From positions 1,488,001 to 1,552,000 of the forward strand of contig NZ_CP049859.1 in NCBI RefSeq assembly GCF_011400295.1: a stretch of 64,000 nt of DNA, read 5' to 3'. A program made the translations under genes and the position numbers. Positions 47,758-55,167 of this stretch are shown one piece after another; position 1 is the first letter of the stretch, and every line of letters begins with the position of its first letter. Origin of the DNA: Erysipelothrix sp. HDW6A. GTDB lineage: Bacteria; Bacillota_I; Bacilli_A; Erysipelotrichales; Erysipelotrichaceae. Under the pieces are notes generated by a model. It was given only the letters and a program-made list of their open reading frames with translations, had not been told where the DNA came from and did no database searches.

Positions 47758-47836
47758 TAACTAGAATATGACTGAGTTTTTGTATAGGAGTTTATAAACA
47801 AGGCATATTCATGGCATTTAGTAGAATCTTTTTTAA

Positions 47837-47857
47837 CATGAGCAGTAATTGCTCATG
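47837..47857. repeat. Small inverted repeat near the 3' end of the buk-ptb operon
   Basis: CATGAGCA and TGCTCATG are perfect 8-base arms around GTAAT. No T-run follows on either strand, so it is not a typical terminator; it may mark an mRNA 3' end. Confidence 0.4.
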
Positions 47858-47870
47858 GTGACTCTAATTA

Positions 47871-48770
47871 TTAAAGTGCAGCAATACAAGCAAGAATTGA
47901 ATAATACTTACCTTCTGCTAAAGTTCCTCTTGATGTTAATACAATTGGAACACTTGCACCTGTAACAAAGGCAATTGATCTCACTTTTCCAAAACGACCA
48001 ATCGCTTTAACAAGGATATTACCAGCAACAACGCTAGGTACAACAAGAATGTCTGGGTCTCCAGCAATCTTTCCTTTGTATCCTTTCTTTTCAGCAGTAC
48101 GTTTGTTTAGAGCAATATCAAATGATATTGGCCCTTCAACAAGTGCATGCTTGATTTCCCCTTCTTCATTCATCTTTTGAAGTTCTGCTGCATCAACTGT
48201 TTCAGGCATCTTCGGATTCACGCTCTCAACAGCTGCTAATATCGCAACTTTAGGTTCATCATAATCCATATTACGTAATACATTTACTGCATTCTCTATG
48301 ATTTCTTTCTTTTGCTGAAGTGTTGGACTTATCACAATACCTACATCGGTAATAATAAGAAGTTTTTCATAGCCATCAATTTCCATGATATTAATATGAG
48401 AAATTGTTCTACCTAATCCAAGTCCAGTTTCCTTATTCACAACAGCTCTTAATAAATCAGATGTATTCAAGAAACCTTTCATCAAGAAGTCAGCTTGGCC
48501 AGTCTTTACAAGTTCAACTGATTTCTGAGCACTCTCTGTATCATCCAGAGCTTCAAATATTTGATAAGTTTCTGGATCTTTACCTAAAGTTTCTAAATAC
48601 TCTTTAATCTTTAGTGTATCACCCACGAGGAGAGGGTCAATTGCCCCCTCATCCTGAGCTCTGATTACAGCTTTTAAACTCTCCAAATCATGTGCCGCTG
48701 CAACCGCAAGTTTCTTTCTTCCTTTTTTCTTTGCGTGTGCAAAGATCTCCTCTAAATTAACATATGGCAT
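47871..48770 (-). CDS. ptb: Phosphate butyryltransferase / acyl-phosphotransferase
   Basis: A 299-residue PTA/PTB-family enzyme transferring an acyl group between CoA and phosphate. Recognised from LVGDTLKIKEYLETLG, MKGFLNTSDLLRAV, ILAAVESVNPKMPETVDA and DPDILVVPSVVAGNIL. The size and motifs match Ptb rather than acetate-specific Pta. It is the last gene of the buk-aldehyde dehydrogenase-ADH-ptb set and would couple acyl-CoA to ATP formation via buk. Chain-length preference is unknown. Confidence 0.88.
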   Translation of the reverse strand: MPYVNLEEIFAHAKKKGRKKLAVAAAHDLESLKAVIRAQDEGAIDPLLVGDTLKIKEYLETLGKDPETYQIFEALDDTESAQKSVELVKTGQADFLMKGFLNTSDLLRAVVNKETGLGLGRTISHINIMEIDGYEKLLIITDVGIVISPTLQQKKEIIENAVNVLRNMDYDEPKVAILAAVESVNPKMPETVDAAELQKMNEEGEIKHALVEGPISFDIALNKRTAEKKGYKGKIAGDPDILVVPSVVAGNILVKAIGRFGKVRSIAFVTGASVPIVLTSRGTLAEGKYYSILACIAAL

Positions 48771-48793
48771 CCTAGTACCTCACTTATTTCTAA

Positions 48794-49960
48794 TTAGTAA
48801 CTATATGCTCGTTCAATGATCCACTTAGCACCTTCATCTGTTAATGGACGCGGTGTACTTGTTGTCATAACATCAGCTTTAGCCATAGGAATTAAAACGT
48901 CTAATTTATCGACTTCAGGTTCGATATCTAGCATTGTCTTTAATCCCATGCGGTTCGCTAAATCAGTAATGTGTTCACCGATTTTTCTTGAGATTTCATT
49001 AATATCGCCTTCTGGGTTATAGTCTAATCCAAATGCATCAGCGATCATCATGATTTCTTTAGGTTTTTGTTCAGCAACATAATCAATTGTAGGTGGCAAG
49101 AAGCGACCAACACAGTTACCGTGAGCAATGTGATGTGTTGCACCTATTGAGTGACCAAATGAGTGTGAAAGTGAGCAGTTTGCGCCTGTAATAATAAGTC
49201 CACCAAGACTTGCTGCTGTAAGCATGTTATTACGAGCTTCAACGTTCTTTCCATTTGTAACTACTTCTTCAATGTTAGCATTAAACAAACGAATGGTCTC
49301 ACTAGCTATTGATTTAGTAATGTCATTTGCGAAGATTGATAACATACCATCAATCGCATGAGCTAAAACGTCAAATCCTGTCGTTGCAGTAACATAAGGT
49401 GGAACACCTAATGTAAGATCTGGGTCAACTAGAATTAAGTTTGCAACTGTTGCTGCACCAGCAATAACACCTTTAACTTGAACTTCTGTATTTGTAACAA
49501 TACCACCACCGGTTGACTCACTACCTGTCCCTGCAGTTGTAGGTATAGCTACAAGATATTTACCAGGTTTTTGAGGAATAGTTCTATCGAAGTAGATACC
49601 AATCTCACCAGGGTTAGTTAAGAGTACGTTAACACCTTTTGCGGTATCAATGGTACTACCACCACCAACAGCAACAATACAGTCAACTTCTTCACGACGA
49701 CCTATTTCAGCAATCATGTTAACGGATGTATCAGGTGGATCAGCTTGTACTAAATTACTCTCTACAACAACCAAACCTGCATCTTTAATGGATTGAGCAA
49801 TCTTAGGTCCAATACCTATTGCTTCAATACCTTTGTCGTAAATAACCAAAGCTTTCTTAAGACCAGCATCTGCTAATCTTTTTCCAGTTTCTTGAGATAT
49901 TCCGCTTCCTTGGAATATCGGTCCTATTGTCCTAAAAGGTCTTTCTATTCTAACTGTCAT
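48794..49960 (-). CDS. Iron-containing alcohol dehydrogenase
   Basis: A 388-residue group III alcohol dehydrogenase. GGGSTIDTAKGVNVLL binds the nucleotide. Iron ligands lie in TGFDVLAHAID (Asp, His) and SHSFGHSIGATHHIAHG (His residues). It reduces an aldehyde to an alcohol with NAD(P)H. It is 28 bases downstream of the aldehyde dehydrogenase gene, which suggests they share one aldehyde intermediate. Confidence 0.9.
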   Translation of the reverse strand: MTVRIERPFRTIGPIFQGSGISQETGKRLADAGLKKALVIYDKGIEAIGIGPKIAQSIKDAGLVVVESNLVQADPPDTSVNMIAEIGRREEVDCIVAVGGGSTIDTAKGVNVLLTNPGEIGIYFDRTIPQKPGKYLVAIPTTAGTGSESTGGGIVTNTEVQVKGVIAGAATVANLILVDPDLTLGVPPYVTATTGFDVLAHAIDGMLSIFANDITKSIASETIRLFNANIEEVVTNGKNVEARNNMLTAASLGGLIITGANCSLSHSFGHSIGATHHIAHGNCVGRFLPPTIDYVAEQKPKEIMMIADAFGLDYNPEGDINEISRKIGEHITDLANRMGLKTMLDIEPEVDKLDVLIPMAKADVMTTSTPRPLTDEGAKWIIERAYSY

Positions 49961-49988
49961 TATATTTCTCCTTTATTATGTGTATGTG

Positions 49989-51365
49989 TTAATCTGCCCA
50001 AACTTCTTCAGGTGTTGGAGCAACAATACCAGGAATAATTCTTGATACTTTTGTAACGTTGAGTAAATGTCTATAAGTTAAGTTCTCAGAAATTGAGTTA
50101 TTTCCCCATGATCCACAACCAATAGATAGTGTCGGATTTAATCCATTATTATATGGTCCACCTGATGCAGCTGAACCCGCTTGATTAACCATGAGTCTAC
50201 CAACAGGTAAACGCTCTCCAGCGATTTCAATGTTTTCATCATTGCTTGTGTGGATCGTTCCTGTATGACCTGCCCCTTCCATGAGCAAGTTTGTTCTTCC
50301 CCACTCGATTGCTTCTTTAAAGTCATCGTAAACACGGTAACGAAGCATTGGGCAAAGAATTTCTTTAGCAAGTGGCTCTGTTGGTCCTTCTTGATCAACT
50401 TTTACCAGGAGTACACGTGCTTCTTCCGGAACATCAAGACCTAATTCCATGACTTCAGCAACTTGTGTTGGTGTCTTACCAATAATCTTTAAGTTTTGAC
50501 GTCCATCAATAAATGCCTGTTGGCGAATCTTATCAACTAATGCATCATCATTAATGAGATAAGCACCATTTTCTACAAAGGAATCAAGGATTTCTTTTTC
50601 CATTGAACGTGGAATGTAAACTGTTTGGTCTCCTGTACATGGAACACCTAAGTCCATTGCACGGTTTCCAACGATTGTGGCTGTTGCTACGGCTAAGTTA
50701 GGAACTGTTTCATCGATATATGTTTGAACGTTTCCTTGTCCAACACCAAATGAAGGTTTACCACTTGAGTAAGCAGCTTTAACCATTCCAAATCCACCAG
50801 TAGCTAAGATAACATCAGCATTAGCCATCAAGAGGTTTGTCATTTCTAAGCTTGGTTCTTCAATAACTAAGACAAGGTCTCGTGGAGCTCCTAATTTTTC
50901 AATCGCATCTTGCATAATTTCTACAGCATGTGATGTTGCTTTCTTTGCATTAGGGTGAGGTGCAACAATAACTGAGTTACGGCCTTTAATAGCGATCATA
51001 GCATTTTGAGCAGGTGTTGATGTAGGGTTTGTACTTGGAGTAACACTAGCAACAACTCCCATTGGTTTCGCTAAGGTAACAATTTGGTTAATTGGATCAA
51101 CTTCAATGACACCCACTGATTTTATATTTTTCATATAATGCCAGTTTGCCATTGTAACACTCTTATGTTTACCAATCTTACCTGGCAAGTTTCCAAATCC
51201 AGTTTCATCAATTGCTTCTTGAGATAAAATCTCAGCATGATCAAAGATTGCTTTACCGATTGCTTTAACAAGTTGGTCTGTTTTCTCTTGTGACCAATCT
51301 TCAATAGCAAGTTGAGCCTTCTTTGAACGTTCAATTAATTCATTCATTATTTTTTGGTTTTCCAT
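49989..51365 (-). CDS. CoA-acylating aldehyde dehydrogenase
   Basis: A 458-residue protein of the EutE/PduP/butyraldehyde-dehydrogenase type. The catalytic Cys is in LGVPCTGDQTVYI, the nucleotide loop in VTPSTNPTSTPAQNA, and LATGGFGMVKAAYSSGKP is conserved. It converts an aldehyde, NAD+ and CoA to acyl-CoA. There is no N-terminal encapsulation peptide for a microcompartment, in contrast with PduP/EutE. The substrate could be acetaldehyde, propionaldehyde, butyraldehyde or a semialdehyde. Confidence 0.87.
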   Translation of the reverse strand: MENQKIMNELIERSKKAQLAIEDWSQEKTDQLVKAIGKAIFDHAEILSQEAIDETGFGNLPGKIGKHKSVTMANWHYMKNIKSVGVIEVDPINQIVTLAKPMGVVASVTPSTNPTSTPAQNAMIAIKGRNSVIVAPHPNAKKATSHAVEIMQDAIEKLGAPRDLVLVIEEPSLEMTNLLMANADVILATGGFGMVKAAYSSGKPSFGVGQGNVQTYIDETVPNLAVATATIVGNRAMDLGVPCTGDQTVYIPRSMEKEILDSFVENGAYLINDDALVDKIRQQAFIDGRQNLKIIGKTPTQVAEVMELGLDVPEEARVLLVKVDQEGPTEPLAKEILCPMLRYRVYDDFKEAIEWGRTNLLMEGAGHTGTIHTSNDENIEIAGERLPVGRLMVNQAGSAASGGPYNNGLNPTLSIGCGSWGNNSISENLTYRHLLNVTKVSRIIPGIVAPTPEEVWAD

Positions 51366-51386
51366 TCTAATATTACCCTTTCTTTT

Positions 51387-52490
51387 TTATCGATCGATGT
51401 CGGTATAGTTAGCAATTTCTTCTTCACCACGAATAACTCGTAATGCTCCATAAGCAAGTCCTTCGTTCTCAAATTCTCCAGGGAACACTAGACTTGGTGC
51501 AAAGGATCCTACGCGTTCATTCAATGCATTAATGACACGTTGAGAATGTGCAATACCACCTGTATACGCTATGCAGTCAACGTCACCTCCTAATACCGCA
51601 TAAGCTGAACCTATTTCTTTGGCTACCTGATAGATTAAAGCATTCCATACAAGCTCTGCTTTCTCATCGCCGTTGTCAATCATTTGTTCGACTTCACGCA
51701 TATCAGAGGTTCCTAGGTATGCTTTAACACCACCATTACCTCTTAGCATGAGTTCGATTTGTTCTTTAGTGTAATCACCAGTTAAGGCTAGCTCTACGAG
51801 CTGTCCCATTGGCAATTGACCTGATCGCTCTGGTGACATTGGTCCATCACCACGAGTACAATTATTAATATCTACAATCATTCCGTCCTGATGAACTCCA
51901 ACCGAGATTCCAGCACCAAGATGAACTACAATAATACGTGAATCTTGATAATCTTTATTAAGTTCATGAGCAACTTTTCGTGCCACTGATCTTTGATTTA
52001 AGATGTGTGCAATAGCTTGTCGTTCAAATAAGGGATGACCCGCAATACGTGCTACTTTAGCTATTTCATTGACTGTAGGTGGGTCTGTTACATATAGTGG
52101 AATTTTACGACTGCCACTTAGTGCTGTTGCGACATGTGGAGAAACAATAACACCATGATGGAATAATGCATCTGGGTTATATCGCTTCATGATTTCTTCT
52201 TTTAGGAAATCATCAATTAAATATGTACCACCATGCTCTGACATTTCTCGTGGAATATTACCACCACGTAAAGCCATGCTTGTGATGTCTTCAACATTTA
52301 TGTGGTTTTCCTCTAACCAATCTAAAATCATTGAAGTACGATAGATTACTTGTTCTTTATTTGTAGGTGCATCATCCATTTCTTGTTTGGAATGACGAAT
52401 CGTTTTTTCTAGTACTAACTGCTCATCATCATATACAGCTACTTTGGAAGATGTTCCACCTAAATTAATCACTAATATTTTATTTTTCAA
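51387..52490 (-). CDS. buk: Butyrate kinase-type acyl kinase
   Basis: A 367-residue ASKHA kinase that converts acyl phosphate and ADP to acid and ATP. LVINLGGTSSKVAVYDDE is the phosphate-1 motif, HLGAGISVGVH the phosphate-2 motif and AYTGGIAHS the adenosine motif. The length matches Buk rather than acetate kinase (about 400). It is the first surviving gene of the operon; a TATAAT (52525-52530) with no clear -35 lies in the 44-base gap after the MFS stub. AGAGGCGG precedes the ATG. Confidence 0.9.
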   Translation of the reverse strand: MKNKILVINLGGTSSKVAVYDDEQLVLEKTIRHSKQEMDDAPTNKEQVIYRTSMILDWLEENHINVEDITSMALRGGNIPREMSEHGGTYLIDDFLKEEIMKRYNPDALFHHGVIVSPHVATALSGSRKIPLYVTDPPTVNEIAKVARIAGHPLFERQAIAHILNQRSVARKVAHELNKDYQDSRIIVVHLGAGISVGVHQDGMIVDINNCTRGDGPMSPERSGQLPMGQLVELALTGDYTKEQIELMLRGNGGVKAYLGTSDMREVEQMIDNGDEKAELVWNALIYQVAKEIGSAYAVLGGDVDCIAYTGGIAHSQRVINALNERVGSFAPSLVFPGEFENEGLAYGALRVIRGEEEIANYTDIDR

Positions 52491-52534
52491 TTGAATTACC
52501 GCCTCTTCTAAGTAAATTAGTGTAATTATATTTA

Positions 52535-52735
52535 TTAAGAACTGAGACTATTTGATTCTTTATAAGGAGCCAGTTTATAGCCTGTTAAGAATAATAACAG
52601 TCCTATTATTGAGAATACTGATAAGATAACGAATCCTAAGGATAAGCTACCTGTAATTTTGTGGACTTGTCCTAAGATAATTGGCAAGAGTGCTTTTCCT
52701 AAATACCCAGCTGTTGATAGCTGATTTCTATTATA
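52535..52735 (-). pseudogene. C-terminal stub of an MFS transporter, truncated at the prophage junction
   Basis: The minus-strand frame ending at the TAA at 52535 reads NQLSTAGYLGKALLPIILG and then two hydrophobic helices (LGFVILSVFSIIGLLLFL), ending YKESNSLSS. This is the last ~60 residues of a major facilitator transporter. Reading upstream, the frame meets a stop at 52736-52738 and similarity ends near 52724-52735. There is no start codon or ribosome-binding site, so it is not expressed as a protein on its own. It was the gene directly before buk on the same strand. Confidence 0.8.
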
Positions 52736-52750
52736 TTATTCGCACTTAAT
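52720..52750. other. Probable prophage attachment-site region
   Basis: The MFS reading frame breaks here and phage-type non-coding DNA begins. The core sequence cannot be delimited from one end alone; the matching copy should lie at the far end of the prophage, outside the window, beside the N-terminal part of the transporter gene. Confidence 0.5.
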
Positions 52751-52841
52751 AGACGGTATTTTGATAATAAATATGAGTCGGTCACCAAAAAGTCACCAAA
52801 TATGCCTATGATTGTGAACAAACTCTATAATATTTCATAAC

Positions 52842-52916
52842 AAAAAAAAGAACTCCAGCGCTTGATTGAAGTTCATGATTATTACTATTTGGTATTTTTG
52901 TAAATGCGCTGGAGTC
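52842..52916 (-). terminator. Terminator-like hairpin T5 (long loop)
   Basis: On the minus strand ACTCCAGCGC and GCGCTGGAGT are perfect 10-base arms around 44 bases, followed by TCTTTTTTTT. The long loop makes it less certain than the others. Confidence 0.55.
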
Positions 52917-53100
52917 CGAATTCTTAGCATAGTGATGGCGATTATTGCTAAGAATTTAGCCATATCTCTAAGTGGCTTACCACTAGATATAATCGAGAGA
53001 CAGTCTGTGTGATATTTATCTAAGATTTAGCCACTATCCATGACTTTACTATATTGTATCAGTCTTTCTTCAATAGTAAGTGTATAGACTGTGTGAAACA

Positions 53101-53135
53101 GAAAAAAAGACCCAAGGACAGGGGCTTTGGGTCTA
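53101..53135 (-). terminator. Terminator hairpin T4
   Basis: On the minus strand AGACCCAA and TTGGGTCT form an 8-bp stem, extendable inward, followed by seven T. Confidence 0.85.
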
Positions 53136-53233
53136 GATACGTTATATTGTGGTGCATGCATAAAGAGTTTTATAAAAACATTTTCAATATTCGATAACGC
53201 ATCTATTTATTATCTTAGCACATCACCATATTA

Positions 53234-53266
53234 AAACAAAACCTAGAGATTGGCACACCTCTAGGC
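53234..53266 (-). terminator. Terminator hairpin T3
   Basis: On the minus strand CCTAGAG and CTCTAGG form a 7-bp stem around 10 bases, followed by TTTTGTTTT. Confidence 0.8.
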
Positions 53267-53283
53267 TTTAAGGATTTTATGAT

Positions 53284-53364
53284 ATGCCCATAGTATACAT
53301 ACCACAAATTAATTATATATTATTATTTAGTAAAAGAAAACCAGAGCCGCCACCCTGGTCTTAA
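53284..53364 (+). CDS. Doubtful 26-residue ORF (possible decayed toxin-type peptide)
   Basis: AAGGA lies 9 bases before an ATG. The peptide has a short hydrophobic stretch (VYIPQINYILLF), then basic KRK and a Pro-rich end PEPPPWS. It has the hydrophobic-then-basic plan of small type I toxins but the hydrophobic part is too short for a clear membrane helix. Its 3' end is covered by the oppositely oriented transcript that would end at T2. It may be chance. Confidence 0.15.
   Translation: MPIVYIPQINYILLFSKRKPEPPPWS
53331..53361 (-). terminator. Terminator hairpin T2
   Basis: On the minus strand ACCAG and CTGGT form a short GC-rich stem (extended through GGTGGCGGC), followed by TTTCTTTT. Confidence 0.7.
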
Positions 53365-53437
53365 GTACATTGTCGCTGCACGGATGCACGTTAATCAACG
53401 TACCACCTTAGATTATCATATATCATTAATTAATCAA

Positions 53438-53472
53438 ACAAAAACTCGGAGAATATTTTCATAACTCCGAGC
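53438..53472 (-). terminator. Terminator hairpin T1
   Basis: On the minus strand CTCGGAG and CTCCGAG form a 7-bp stem around 13 bases, followed by TTTTTGTTT. It is the first terminator after the small membrane protein gene at 53542-53754. Confidence 0.85.
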
Positions 53473-53479
53473 CGGGATT

Positions 53480-53515
53480 TGTGACGCACTATGCTAAACA
53501 TTGAGGGTCGTCACA
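53480..53515 (-). other. Stem-loop between the small membrane protein gene and T1
   Basis: TGTGACG (53480-53486) and CGTCACA (53509-53515) pair around 22 bases. Together with T1 it gives a compact two-hairpin RNA of about 80 bases. Confidence 0.45.
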
Positions 53516-53541
53516 TTAATATTATACAGTATATAATTATT

Positions 53542-53754
53542 TTAGTGTATTTTAACTTTGAAAATTATTCCAATAATTGACAAAATGACTACACAAATTA
53601 CAGATATATTAATTCCATATTCACTTGAAAGTCTATTCATTTCATTAGCTTCTATTTTTCCAGACATGTATTTCTTGTTCGCAATATGTGTTCCTATAAC
53701 AAAAGAAACAACGATGATTATTATAATAATTATGATCGCTAGACTAATATCCAT
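53542..53754 (-). CDS. Small two-helix membrane protein
   Basis: A 70-residue protein with helix 1 made almost entirely of Ile and Val (about residues 4-22), a charged loop (KKYMSGKIEANEMNR), and helix 2 (about 50-66). GAGG lies 8 bases before the ATG and a TATAAT is about 20 bases further upstream. It sits between the secreted M23 peptidase and the non-coding prophage end, where superinfection-exclusion or other accessory genes are common. No family is recognised. Confidence 0.6.
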   Translation of the reverse strand: MDISLAIIIIIIIIVVSFVIGTHIANKKYMSGKIEANEMNRLSSEYGINISVICVVILSIIGIIFKVKIH

Positions 53755-53823
53755 TTCAATTACCTCGCTGTATTATAAATGTAACACATCATTTTAATAG
53801 AGTAAATAGTAGCATACAGTAAA

Positions 53824-53862
53824 TAAAAAAACACCCACTCTTAGATAGGAGAAATGGGTGTT
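53824..53862 (-). terminator. Terminator of the secreted M23 peptidase gene
   Basis: On the minus strand AACACCCA and TGGGTGTT form an 8-bp stem (with inner CTC/GAG pairing), followed by TTTTT. Confidence 0.88.
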
Positions 53863-53904
53863 CGCATATATCTAGAGGACATATACTAGACATATATTAT
53901 CATA

Positions 53905-55029
53905 TTATAATCCAAAAAGCCTTCTAAAATCTATTGTTGACCCAACCGATGTAGCTTTAACGTCATTAAGTCGAACTTCAACATGGAGATGAGGTCCATC
54001 AGAGTCTCCACTATTTCCAGATAACCCTAATAGAGTATTTGTTGATACTTTCTGACCAACAGACACTTTAATTGAATTTTGGCTTAAGTGACCATAGTAA
54101 ACAAAATATCTCTTTCCATCTTTCATTACTTCTACTACAACATGATTTCCAAAGCGATTTCCACAACCAGAACCGCGATATCCTTCAGTTGGACAAGATG
54201 CTTGTATCCTCCGTACTATTCCTTCAGCAATATTGAAAACCTTAGTTCCTCTTGAAACTCCTAAGTCTATACCAGTATGACCGGAGTAACATCCTATACC
54301 GCATGTAATTGGTGCATGTCTGTTTGCAACAGGATATACGTATTTATTTCCAGAAGGAGTAAGATCTGTAATACTCTTTATTCTACTTCCATGTCCGTCT
54401 CCATAATAAGATGGTTCTAAATATTCGTATAAGCGAACAGCATTTTGATTTTTATCATAGCCTACTGCGTGCTTTATAGCTGCATTAGGATACAACTCAA
54501 ATCTGAACTTTATTTTTGAACCATGTCCATCACCATACCATGCATCATGGTATTCATATGCTTGGGTGATCTCACCTTTTAAATTGTATGCTATTGCATT
54601 CTTAATGAACCCATTCGAATATGTGTTAAACTTAAACTTTATTCTACTTCCATGTCCGTCACCATAATAGGACGGTTCATGATATTCGTAAACTGCAATC
54701 AATTCCTGCTTTGTATTTCTTTCTCTAGAAAATTTTATGGCAGCATTTGGATATATTTCAAATTCAAATTTTATCTTTTTTCCATGATCTTGCCCATATT
54801 TCGTATTTGGGAAATATTCGTATACTCTTACTAATTCACCTTTATCATTGAACTCACGAGCAAACTTTATTATTTTGTTTGAATCTACTACAAACTGAAA
54901 TCTTCCTTCGATAATAGTGCTATCACTAGCTGCATAAACTTCTGATTTTTGATTAACCATCATTGCAGAAAATACTAGTAAGAACGCGACAAAAAACACA
55001 GTTAATTTTTGCAAACCTTTTTTTATCAT
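53905..55029 (-). CDS. Secreted M23 peptidase with four N-terminal repeats (accessory prophage gene)
   Basis: A 374-residue protein. Residues 1-33 are a signal peptide (hydrophobic core TVFFVAFLLVFSAMMV, cleavage near VYA-A). Residues about 42-216 form four repeats of about 44 residues sharing IKF-hydrophobic, YPNAAIK, then VYEY and YGDGHGS. The C-terminal part is a lysostaphin-type domain with zinc and catalytic residues in GHTGIDLG (His251, Asp255) and GPHLHVE (His347, His349), plus four Cys (243, 247, 279, 289) suggesting disulfides. It should cut peptide cross-links or a surface polymer outside the cell. It has its own terminator and a signal peptide, unlike the phage endolysin, so it looks like a lysogenic-conversion gene. 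The role of the repeats is unknown; wall binding is a guess. Confidence 0.85.
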   Translation of the reverse strand: MIKKGLQKLTVFFVAFLLVFSAMMVNQKSEVYAASDSTIIEGRFQFVVDSNKIIKFAREFNDKGELVRVYEYFPNTKYGQDHGKKIKFEFEIYPNAAIKFSRERNTKQELIAVYEYHEPSYYGDGHGSRIKFKFNTYSNGFIKNAIAYNLKGEITQAYEYHDAWYGDGHGSKIKFRFELYPNAAIKHAVGYDKNQNAVRLYEYLEPSYYGDGHGSRIKSITDLTPSGNKYVYPVANRHAPITCGIGCYSGHTGIDLGVSRGTKVFNIAEGIVRRIQASCPTEGYRGSGCGNRFGNHVVVEVMKDGKRYFVYYGHLSQNSIKVSVGQKVSTNTLLGLSGNSGDSDGPHLHVEVRLNDVKATSVGSTIDFRRLFGL

Positions 55030-55087
55030 AGTTATTTATCTCCTGTTATATTTTGTTCTTCGTTCGAACTACTAACAAATAAACAGT

Positions 55088-55102
55088 ATCACAATCTGTG
55101 AT
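55088..55102. promoter_or_regulatory. Inverted repeat upstream of the secreted M23 gene
   Basis: ATCACA-ATC-TGTGAT is a perfect 6-base inverted repeat 59 bases before the start codon, in an AT-rich leader that also has GTTCGAAC. It could be an operator; no clear promoter was found. Confidence 0.35.
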
Positions 55103-55167
55103 TTAAGTCTATATTCTCAAAACACTCATCTAACTGCTTTTTTTTTTCGTTCAAATTTCACTAACAT

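Larger units (their letters stand above)
52741..53541. other. Non-coding, hairpin-rich prophage end
   Basis: About 800 bases with no convincing gene. The contents, left to right, are: a short tandem repeat of GTCACCAAA (52782-52800); an inverted repeat ACTCCAGCGC/GCGCTGGAGT; an 11-base inverted repeat AATTCTTAGCA/TGCTAAGAATT (52919-52956); a bulged hairpin at 52963-52989; and four further minus-strand terminator-like hairpins. TTAGCATAGTG (52924-52934) recurs inverted as CACTATGCTAA (53487-53497). Short ORFs of 42 codons (52835-52963, minus) and 26 codons (53284-53364, plus) exist but are weakly supported. Confidence 0.6.

Noticed and set aside
52835-52963. 42-codon minus-strand ORF starting MAKFLAIIAITML
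   Set aside because: No ribosome-binding site, it spans two inverted repeats and its C-terminal half runs through the T5 hairpin and T-run, so it is probably not translated.
53101-53135. Insertion-sequence terminal repeat
   Set aside because: The inverted repeat is followed by a T-run in minus orientation and no transposase or matching distant end was seen; terminator is the simpler reading.
53360-53437. T-box-like GGTGGTAC sequence
   Set aside because: The rest of the T-box consensus (specifier loop, matching terminator arm) and a downstream amino-acid gene are missing.
52741-53541. CRISPR array or tRNA cluster
   Set aside because: The hairpins differ in sequence and length, there are no regular direct repeats with spacers and no tRNA T-arm or CCA layout.
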